7,265 nucleotides of DNA, taken from contig CAZBMF010000107.1 of the NCBI GenBank assembly GCA_964492925.1, positions 1-7,265 on the forward strand. The letters run 5' to 3'. Below, piece by piece: positions 1 through 5,366 of the stretch. The position numbers and the translations under genes are program-made. Origin of the DNA: VMCP01 sp964492925. Its GTDB lineage: Bacteria; Bacteroidota; Bacteroidia; NS11-12g; UBA955. The stretch's first letter is position 1. The number at the start of each line of letters is the position of its first letter. Below the pieces are notes generated by a model. It ran no database searches, was not told the DNA's origin, and saw only the letters and a list, made by a program, of their open reading frames with translations.

Positions 1-1648
1 CAATACCCCTACTTAAATCATTGGAAATCAATTTCCAAGAATTTCCCATATCTTCCGACATGAAAACTTTGTTTGCGGCAAAATACAATTTTCGGTTATT
101 GTATTTGCTAATAATTAAAGGAGCATCCCAGTTCCATTTCAAAGCACCTGTACCAAAATTGGTCACAGGCTTGATATCCATTGATTCACCCGTTTTTTTA
201 TCAAAACGAATTAATCCACCGTATTGCCATTGACTGTAAACAATATTGGGATTTTGTGGATCTATTTGCGATTTGAAACCATCTCCTCCAACGGTTACAA
301 ACCATTCAGCATTGGAAATTCCATTTGCCGAATTATTTCTACTAGGTCCGCCCAATGAATTGTTATCTTGGGTTCCACCATAGATGTTATAAAATGGTTT
401 CGCATTATCCGTTGAAACCCGATAAAACTGCGTAATGCTTAGGTTATCTTTAAAATTCCAATCTTTACCATAGTTAAAAGTTTCATATAAACCGCCATCA
501 CATCCCACCAACAAATGATTGGTATTGTTGGGATTAATCCAAATTGCGTGATTGTCTACGTGTTTATTTGCTTCACCTAGGTTTTTAAATGTTACTCCGC
601 CATCTTCAGAAACTTTCACATAAGTGTCCATCACGAAAATTTTGGCTGGATTTACTGGATCTACAAATATTTCTTGGTAATAATTTCCGGCAGTTGTTAA
701 AGAATTTACCTTGTTCCAACTTGCTCCATGATCGGTTGAAACAAAAACACCACCTTTGTCGTTAGCGGCTTCAATCATGGCATAAATTAATCCTTTTTGT
801 TTAGGAAGAGCCATTGTAATTCTACCTACATCGCCATTTGGCAATCCATTAGAAAGTTTGCTCCAAGTAACCCCATTGTCGTCTGATTTGTAAATAGCAC
901 TTTCAGGACCACCGCCTAAATAGGTCCATTCATGTCTTCTTCTTTGATGAAATGAAGCATAAATTACATTTGAATTATATGGATCAAAATGTATTTCGTT
1001 GCACCCTGTGTTTTTGGATACATTCAATGCCAAAACCCAAGTTTTACCACCATCGGTAGAATGATATAAACCTCTTTCTCCACCTTCTTTCCAAAGTGGA
1101 CCATAGGCAGCAACCCAAATATCTTTCGAATTGCTAGGATTAATTTTAATCATCCCAATGTGTTCAGAGGTTTTCAATCCCACGTTGGTGAATGATTTAC
1201 CACCATCTAGGCTCTTGTACAAGCCATTGCCATAGCCTACAGAACGTTGATTGTTGTTTTCACCTGTACCAACCCAAATAACATTTGTATTTTGAGGGTC
1301 AATGGCCAAACATCCTATACTTTGAGTGCCATAATTATCAAAAATTGGCTCAAAAGTTGTTCCAGCGTTTTTTGTTTTCCAAACTCCACCGTAAGCCGCA
1401 GCTACATAATATTCTGAATGATTGTCTGGATTTACCGCTAAGTCAACAATTCGTCCACTTGTGGTTGCGGGACCAATCATTCGGAATTTAATTTGTCCAA
1501 GAAACGCTTTTGTCAAACTATCTTTCGATTTTAAATCCTTCGAAATGTCGTTTTTAGGCGTAGGTGAATTGCCTTTTTGTGCAAAAGCGATATGCGAAAT
1601 GCACAATAAGGAAACCACCAAAAGGTTCGTATTTAACTTATGATTCAT
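1..1648 (-). CDS. Secreted BNR/Asp-box repeat beta-propeller protein (VPS10/sortilin-like), partial, C-terminus off the left edge
   Basis: The reading frame is open from an ATG at 1648 to the left edge and gives 549 residues without a stop. Residues 1-23 form a signal peptide: a short Lys-containing start, the hydrophobic stretch LLVVSLLCISHIAFA, then likely cleavage before Q24. The mature part carries repeated Asp-box (BNR) motifs of the form S-x-D-x-G-x-[ST]-[WF]: SLDGGKSF at 146, STDGGKTW at 197, SDDNGVTW at 255, STDHGASW at 304, SEDGGVTF at 347 and SEDMGNSW at 531, plus a degenerate TKNAGTTF at 92. Such repeats mark blades of a beta-propeller. Bacteroidota carry proteins of roughly 1000 residues of this type, usually annotated as glycosyl hydrolase, BNR-like or VPS10-domain proteins; the segment FRMIGPATTSGRI at 55-67 looks like their N-terminal consensus. 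Export to the periplasm or surface is inferred. No catalytic residues could be assigned, so enzymatic activity is not claimed. The gene follows the glycosyltransferase on the same strand with a 59-bp gap. Confidence 0.88.
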   Translation of the reverse strand, partial: MNHKLNTNLLVVSLLCISHIAFAQKGNSPTPKNDISKDLKSKDSLTKAFLGQIKFRMIGPATTSGRIVDLAVNPDNHSEYYVAAAYGGVWKTKNAGTTFEPIFDNYGTQSIGCLAIDPQNTNVIWVGTGENNNQRSVGYGNGLYKSLDGGKSFTNVGLKTSEHIGMIKINPSNSKDIWVAAYGPLWKEGGERGLYHSTDGGKTWVLALNVSKNTGCNEIHFDPYNSNVIYASFHQRRRHEWTYLGGGPESAIYKSDDNGVTWSKLSNGLPNGDVGRITMALPKQKGLIYAMIEAANDKGGVFVSTDHGASWNKVNSLTTAGNYYQEIFVDPVNPAKIFVMDTYVKVSEDGGVTFKNLGEANKHVDNHAIWINPNNTNHLLVGCDGGLYETFNYGKDWNFKDNLSITQFYRVSTDNAKPFYNIYGGTQDNNSLGGPSRNNSANGISNAEWFVTVGGDGFKSQIDPQNPNIVYSQWQYGGLIRFDKKTGESMDIKPVTNFGTGALKWNWDAPLIISKYNNRKLYFAANKVFMSEDMGNSWKLISNDLSRGI

Positions 1649-1657
1649 AGTTAGAAT

Positions 1658-1665
1658 CAAAAGTA
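1658..1665 (-). promoter_or_regulatory. Bacteroidota-type -7 promoter element TACTTTTG for the BNR protein gene
   Basis: On the minus strand TACTTTTG matches the Bacteroidota -7 consensus TAnnTTTG exactly and ends 9 nt before the ATG at 1648. No clear TTTG-type -33 element lies at the usual 17-23 nt upstream; the nearest TTGs are about 7 and 34 nt away. If this element is used, the untranslated leader would be only a few nucleotides. Without it, the gene could be read from the glycosyltransferase promoter. Confidence 0.5.
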
Positions 1666-1695
1666 AAAAAATCAAACAAGGATATTGTTATTGTG

Positions 1696-1710
1696 TGAAC
1701 AACTTGTTCA
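1696..1710. repeat. Perfect 15-nt dyad overlapping the glycosyltransferase stop codon
   Basis: The sequence TGAACAACTTGTTCA consists of two 7-nt arms that are exact reverse complements around a single central C. It spans the TGA stop of the glycosyltransferase (1708-1710) and lies 30 nt upstream of the predicted -7 element of the BNR gene. The one-base spacer and lack of an adjacent T-tract make it a poor terminator. It looks more like a binding site for a dimeric regulator, but this is inferred from shape only. Confidence 0.4.
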
Positions 1711-2925
1711 ATTTGAGGCTGTAATTTCTTGACAATAAGCCTCTAATTGCAGTGCAATGCCTGTCCAAGAAAACCGTTTTCTTATTTTTAAACCTCCTTG
1801 AACCCCAAGGCTATTGCGATAATCTTTGTCTTTTAAAATGGCAATCACGTTTTGAGCAAATTCCTCGGCTGAATTAGATAGTGCTATTCCTTCTCCAGGG
1901 TTTAATTCTAGTCCCGCATATCCCACATTGGTACTCACCACTGGAATATCCATCGATAATGCCTCTAATACTTTGTTTTGTGTTCCCGCACCTATTCTAA
2001 GTGGGGAAACTACAACATGTGCTTTGGCATATTCATCTGCTAAGTTTGGAATAAAACCAGTTATCGATATGTTATCGGATTCTAACGATAGAACCTTTTG
2101 AACAGGACGTTGACCCGCTATTACAAACTGTGCATTAGGGATTTCTTTTATTACTTCTGGCCAAATTTGTTCAGCAAAATAAGTTACAGCATCAATATTG
2201 GGTGCATAATCCATGTTGCCCGTAAATAGAACCCTATTTTCTATATAACGAATATCCCTTGGTGAAAAAACTTCAGTATTTACTCCGTTTTGAAGCAACT
2301 CAACCGGAAATCCAGTGTGATGATTCAAATATTCTTGATCTTCTTTGCTACACACCAAAACTTTCTTGAAGTTTGGAATCATCTTTTGTTCATAACGAAA
2401 CAATCGGTTGAATTCCAAATTGGTAAACCATTTCTTAACAAAGGAGTTGCTTTTTTCAACACGCCTTTTCCAGTATAAACTGAACGCGTCAGGCAAATCT
2501 AAAATAACATTGCTGCAATTTTGTCCCTCAAAATATTGGGCCATTCTGATGTGTTGTACATGAATTACATCGAATTCATTGTTTTTTAACACATTATTGA
2601 GTCTTTTTTGGAACTTTTTAGACCTAAAAAATGCCACTTGCAATGGACGAAAAGATAACAATCCGAAGATGGCTTTCAGTGCAGACATCCATTTGGGTTG
2701 ATATTCAACATGAATAGAATGAAACAACCTAAATTTTTGATTATCATCGCTTAAAATATCCTTATTTAATTCGTTGATAGAATCAATATCTTCTTGATTC
2801 TCTGCAATGGTTATGAGATGTAATTCATGATTTTTGCACAATTCCATGGCCAAATTGTAAATTTTTAACTTATCACCCCTAAACGGAGGATAAGGCACAC
2901 GGTTTGCAACAAACAAGATTTTCAT
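1708..2925 (-). CDS. GT4 family glycosyltransferase (GT-B fold)
   Basis: A 405-residue protein predicted to transfer a sugar from a nucleotide-sugar donor, probably onto a surface polysaccharide, LPS or lipid-linked glycan at the cytoplasmic side of the membrane. The N-terminal Rossmann half begins MKILFVANRVPYPPFRGDK; the RGDK at residues 16-19 suits acceptor-side loops of this group. The C-terminal donor-binding half starts near VLFTGNMDYAPNIDAV (232-247) and carries SPLRIGAGTQNKVLEAL (307-323), the GT4 signature with K318 and E321 in the donor site, followed by PVVSTNVG (328-335). The pattern resembles the family first named for exosortase/PEP-CTERM-associated Stp1 glycosyltransferases, but no exosortase context is visible. 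I chose the ATG at 2925 over an in-frame TTG at 2934 because MKILFVAN is a typical GT4 start and the TTG lies inside the predicted -7 element. There is no signal peptide. The gene is divergent from the aminotransferase. Donor and acceptor cannot be determined from the sequence. Confidence 0.9.
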   Translation of the reverse strand: MKILFVANRVPYPPFRGDKLKIYNLAMELCKNHELHLITIAENQEDIDSINELNKDILSDDNQKFRLFHSIHVEYQPKWMSALKAIFGLLSFRPLQVAFFRSKKFQKRLNNVLKNNEFDVIHVQHIRMAQYFEGQNCSNVILDLPDAFSLYWKRRVEKSNSFVKKWFTNLEFNRLFRYEQKMIPNFKKVLVCSKEDQEYLNHHTGFPVELLQNGVNTEVFSPRDIRYIENRVLFTGNMDYAPNIDAVTYFAEQIWPEVIKEIPNAQFVIAGQRPVQKVLSLESDNISITGFIPNLADEYAKAHVVVSPLRIGAGTQNKVLEALSMDIPVVSTNVGYAGLELNPGEGIALSNSAEEFAQNVIAILKDKDYRNSLGVQGGLKIRKRFSWTGIALQLEAYCQEITASN

Positions 2926-2931
2926 TCGTAG

Positions 2932-2939
2932 CAAAATTA
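2932..2939 (-). promoter_or_regulatory. Bacteroidota-type -7 promoter element TAATTTTG for the glycosyltransferase
   Basis: On the minus strand TAATTTTG matches TAnnTTTG exactly and ends 6 nt before the chosen ATG at 2925. A T-rich stretch sits about 22 nt further upstream, near where a -33 element is expected, but it has no clear TTTG. The spacing implies transcription beginning at or next to the start codon. Confidence 0.5.
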
Positions 2940-2974
2940 TAACATTTCTTTACGTTTTTTTAAAAAAGGATTGC

Positions 2975-2982
2975 TAATATTG
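2975..2982 (+). promoter_or_regulatory. Possible -7 element TAATATTG for the aminotransferase
   Basis: TAATATTG matches TAnnTTTG with one mismatch and ends 11 nt before the ATG at 2994. No clear -33 element was found. It shares the 68-bp divergent region with the glycosyltransferase promoter, separated by an A/T-only tract (seven T then six A at 2955-2967). Confidence 0.3.
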
Positions 2983-2993
2983 TATAATACATC

Positions 2994-4184
2994 ATGAATC
3001 TCAGCAAAAGACTAGAAACTGTAATAGAGAGTCAAACACTTGCCATGACCAAATTGGCGAGAGAATTGAAGGAAAAAGGCAAAGATATCATCAGTTTGAG
3101 TATTGGTGAGCCTGATTTTGATACTCCAAAAAATATTTGCGAAGCCGCTAATAAAGCCATGTTGAATGGCCAAACACATTATACTCCTGTATCTGGAACC
3201 CTTGAATTAAGAACGGCTATTTCGAATAAATTATTGACTGAAAATAATTTAGAGTTTAGTCCGCTTGAAATCATTGTGAGTAATGGTGCAAAACAAAGTT
3301 TATTAAATGCAGTTTTGGCCCTAGTAAATCCTGGTGATGAAGTATTGTTGCCAGCTCCATTTTGGGTAAGTTACCCATCGATGGTTACTTATGCCGGTGG
3401 TGTTTCAGTTGAAATTGAAGGAAAAGTTGAAAACAATTATAAAGTTACGGCAGCTCAATTAGAATCGCAAATTACCGATAAAACTAAGTTAATCATATTC
3501 TCTTCTCCATGCAACCCAAGTGGATCTGTGATGAGTTATGATGAATTATCTTCATGGGTAAATGTATTAGAAAAATATCCAAATATCTTTGTTTTAAGCG
3601 ATGAGATTTATGAGAAAATCAACTATGTTGACCGTCATTATTCTATCGCTGAATTCCCTTCCATGAAAGGCAGAGTGGCTGTAATTAATGGCTTATCAAA
3701 GGGATATGCCATGACAGGCTGGAGAATTGGTTACTTGGCTGGACCAGCTGATTTGGTGAAAGCTTGCGACAAAATTCAGGGACTCATTACAAGCGGCGCA
3801 AACTCCGTGGCTCAAGCTGCTGGCGTTGAAGCTTTGACAGGAAATCAAGATTCTGTTGTTGAAATGAGGGATATTTTTGAAAAACGAAGAAATTTAATGT
3901 TTGATAAACTTTCAGAAATTGAGGGATTGAAGAACATTCAACCTGATGGCGCTTTTTATCATTTTCCAGATGTTTCTCATTTTTTAGGGAAATCTTACAA
4001 CGGTAAAAAAATTGAAACTTCTGATGAATTATGTCTCTTTTTACTAGAAGTAGCTGAAGTGTCAACCGTAGCTGGAACTGCTTTTGGTTCTCCTAATTGC
4101 ATACGTCTCTCCTATGCTACTTCTGAAAATTTAATCATAGAATCTGTAGAACGCATTTCCAAAGCCTTAAAACAGCTTATTTAA
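2994..4184 (+). CDS. PLP-dependent class I aminotransferase, subgroup Ib (aspartate aminotransferase-like)
   Basis: A 396-residue cytosolic enzyme of the usual family length, predicted to move an amino group between an amino acid and a 2-oxo acid, most likely aspartate/2-oxoglutarate. Motifs appear in the expected order: SLSIGEPDFDTP (34-45), YTPVSGTLELR (63-73), SNGAKQ (97-102) holding the cofactor phosphate, PAPFWVSYP (120-128) with W124 stacking on the PLP ring, SSPCNPSG (170-177) with N174, LSDEIYE (201-207) with D203 and Y206, and NGLSKGYAMTGWRIGY (232-247) with the PLP-binding lysine K236. R371 in CIRLSYA is the expected substrate alpha-carboxylate arginine. Subgroup Ib enzymes also include prephenate aminotransferases and others, so the substrate is not settled. 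The ATG at 2994 gives the normal N-terminus. The kinase gene follows 26 bp downstream on the same strand, so the two may be co-transcribed. Confidence 0.93.
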   Translation: MNLSKRLETVIESQTLAMTKLARELKEKGKDIISLSIGEPDFDTPKNICEAANKAMLNGQTHYTPVSGTLELRTAISNKLLTENNLEFSPLEIIVSNGAKQSLLNAVLALVNPGDEVLLPAPFWVSYPSMVTYAGGVSVEIEGKVENNYKVTAAQLESQITDKTKLIIFSSPCNPSGSVMSYDELSSWVNVLEKYPNIFVLSDEIYEKINYVDRHYSIAEFPSMKGRVAVINGLSKGYAMTGWRIGYLAGPADLVKACDKIQGLITSGANSVAQAAGVEALTGNQDSVVEMRDIFEKRRNLMFDKLSEIEGLKNIQPDGAFYHFPDVSHFLGKSYNGKKIETSDELCLFLLEVAEVSTVAGTAFGSPNCIRLSYATSENLIIESVERISKALKQLI

Positions 4185-4197
4185 TTAAAATTGTAGG

Positions 4198-4205
4198 TAT
4201 ATTTG
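4198..4205 (+). promoter_or_regulatory. Bacteroidota-type -7 promoter element TATATTTG for the sugar kinase
   Basis: TATATTTG matches TAnnTTTG exactly, lies in the 26-bp gap after the aminotransferase stop, and ends only 5 nt before the ATG at 4211. Initiation a few bases downstream of the element would fall at or next to the A of the start codon. No clear -33 TTTG is present. It could be an internal promoter giving the kinase its own, possibly leaderless, transcript. Confidence 0.45.
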
Positions 4206-4210
4206 CAACA

Positions 4211-5203
4211 ATGACAAACAAAATCAACTTCGACGAGCTTTTTAAGAATTTCAATGGTTTAAAAGTACTGATTGTTGGCGATGTAATGGTCGACAATTAC
4301 ATCATTGGAAAGGTTGATCGTGTTTCACCAGAAGCACCTGTGCCAGTGGTTGATGTAACCAATTTTGATTCACGACTTGGTGGTGCTGGAAATGTTGCAC
4401 TGAATATAAAAGCAATGGGCGGTATTCCAATTTTATGTTCTGTTATTGGTAAGGACAAGGAAGGCGAAGATTTGAGATTGTTGTTAGACAAGCAAGGATT
4501 AACTTCTCGTGCTATATTGAGCAGCGACAAAAGGAAAACCACCACCAAAACACGTGTTTTGGGAAATAATCATCAGTTGTTAAGAATTGACCACGAAATC
4601 AAAACAGAAATTGATACCCTCGATAGTTTTTTGTTAGAAGAGCATTTTGACCGTGAATTAGAAAATGCAGACGTTGTGATTTTCGAAGATTACAACAAGG
4701 GGGTTTTGCACAGCAAGAACATCGAAAAATTCATTCAAAAGGCAAATACTGCCAATAAACCAACAATTGTTGATCCTAAGAAATCAAATTTCTTAACATA
4801 CAAGAAAACAACTTTGTTTAAGCCCAATTTGAAGGAAATTAAAGAAGGTTTGAACATTGAAAACAATCTAGATACTCTAGAGGATGTATTGGTTGCTGTT
4901 TCTTTGTTAGAGAAAGAGTTAGGGAATTCTATTTCAATGGTTACTTTAAGTGAAAGAGGTGTATTAATTAAGCAAGGAGAAATACATCATATTATCCCAG
5001 CTCACATTCGCAACATTGCCGATGTAAGTGGTGCTGGTGATACTGTTGTAAGTGTTGCAGCTTTGTGCTTGGCACTTAACACAGATATTAAAACTTTGGC
5101 TGAATTGTCCAATTTAGCTGGTGGATTGGTTTGTGAAAAGACAGGCGTAGTTCCAATTGAAAAAGATGCTCTTCTTAGCGAGGCAAAACGAATCAACGCT
5201 TAA
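4211..5203 (+). CDS. hldA: Stand-alone RfaE1/HldA-type sugar kinase (D-glycero-beta-D-manno-heptose-7-phosphate kinase-like, PfkB/ribokinase family)
   Basis: A 330-residue PfkB-family kinase predicted to phosphorylate the C1 hydroxyl of D-glycero-beta-D-manno-heptose 7-phosphate, a step toward ADP-heptose for LPS or other surface glycans. The most specific evidence is RVSPEAPVPVV (37-47), characteristic of the RfaE kinase domain, together with LGGAGNVALN (56-65, sugar-binding GG motif), EDYNKG (159-164), VDPK (187-190), FKPNLKE (203-209), TLSERG (245-250) and the ATP-site DVSGAGDT (271-278), in which D277 is the expected catalytic base. The protein ends where the kinase domain ends. The adenylyltransferase half of fused HldE is absent, and so is any adjacent hldC, so the next step must be encoded elsewhere. 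A sugar with a related configuration could also be the substrate. The ATG at 4211 gives a normal start and no other start is needed. The neighbouring glycosyltransferase is consistent with surface glycan work but proves no link. Confidence 0.85.
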   Translation: MTNKINFDELFKNFNGLKVLIVGDVMVDNYIIGKVDRVSPEAPVPVVDVTNFDSRLGGAGNVALNIKAMGGIPILCSVIGKDKEGEDLRLLLDKQGLTSRAILSSDKRKTTTKTRVLGNNHQLLRIDHEIKTEIDTLDSFLLEEHFDRELENADVVIFEDYNKGVLHSKNIEKFIQKANTANKPTIVDPKKSNFLTYKKTTLFKPNLKEIKEGLNIENNLDTLEDVLVAVSLLEKELGNSISMVTLSERGVLIKQGEIHHIIPAHIRNIADVSGAGDTVVSVAALCLALNTDIKTLAELSNLAGGLVCEKTGVVPIEKDALLSEAKRINA

Positions 5204-5220
5204 ATACGATTAACGTATTT
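5202..5220 (+). terminator. Weak stem-loop overlapping the kinase stop codon, possible terminator
   Basis: A perfect 7-bp stem (AAATACG / CGTATTT) encloses a 5-nt loop ATTAA and begins inside the TAA stop of the kinase. The 3' arm ends in four T before CC, so the U-tract is short and the stem is AT-rich. It is placed where a terminator would be expected between convergent genes, but its strength is doubtful. Confidence 0.3.
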
Positions 5221-5236
5221 TCCGATCAAATTTTTT

Positions 5237-5264
5237 GGCATTTTATCCCTCAAAAATAAATGCC
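5237..5264. repeat. Inverted repeat in the convergent intergenic region
   Basis: Seven-base arms GGCATTT (5237-5243) and AAATGCC (5258-5264) are exact reverse complements around a 14-nt loop, preceded by six T at 5231-5236. Neither strand has a T-tract after the 3' arm, so it is not a canonical intrinsic terminator. Confidence 0.3.
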
Positions 5265-5302
5265 TCAAAGTCTTATTCCTTGTTTTAATAATGTTCTATA
5301 AC

Positions 5303-5331
5303 CGATGAAATCTAAAAATTTAGAATCATCG
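5303..5331. repeat. Two-part inverted repeat (imperfect hairpin) downstream of the POT transporter gene
   Basis: Outer arms CGATGA (5303-5308) and TCATCG (5326-5331) and inner arms TCTAAA (5311-5316) and TTTAGA (5319-5324) are both exact reverse complements. A small internal loop (AA opposite A) and an AA centre give 12 paired bases within 29 nt. On the minus strand it follows the transporter stop codon and could act as a 3'-end structure, although no T-tract follows it. Confidence 0.4.
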
Positions 5332-5360
5332 CAATTTTGATTGTACTGTACAACAAATTG
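5332..5360. repeat. Dyad with a perfect core TTGTACTGTACAA, just past the POT transporter stop
   Basis: The core at 5341-5353 has 6-nt arms TTGTAC and GTACAA around one central T. It is flanked by a second pair, CAATTT (5332-5337) and AAATTG (5355-5360). It directly abuts the preceding inverted repeat and ends 6 nt from the transporter stop codon (5367-5369). It may form a stem at the transporter mRNA 3' end or serve as a protein-binding dyad; the sequence does not decide. Confidence 0.35.
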
Positions 5361-5366
5361 AATGTA

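Noticed and set aside
1588..1617. Possible lipoprotein box (VSLLC) in the BNR protein signal sequence
   Set aside because: The residue before Cys is Leu, not Gly/Ala/Ser, and a better signal peptidase I site (AFA before Gln) follows.
21..1643. Plus-strand open frames opposite the BNR gene (21-233, 1285-1491, 1422-1643)
   Set aside because: They are antisense to a clear long coding frame with signal peptide and Asp-box motifs, and their translations have no recognisable features.
1715..1743. Hairpin GAGGCT / AGCCTC near the 3' end of the glycosyltransferase, sharing the 10-mer GAGGCTGTAA with the strong hairpin at 6983-7008
   Set aside because: It lies within coding sequence, has a 17-nt loop and no T-tract; a 10-base match is not enough to call a repeat family.
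2926..2934. In-frame TTG start nine bases upstream of the glycosyltransferase ATG
   Set aside because: The TTG overlaps the predicted -7 element, and the ATG at 2925 gives the standard MKILFVAN start of GT4 proteins.
3787..5196. Minus-strand open frames inside the aminotransferase and kinase (3787-4065, 4297-4548, 5002-5196)
   Set aside because: They are shadows of well-supported genes, with no independent promoter or domain signal.
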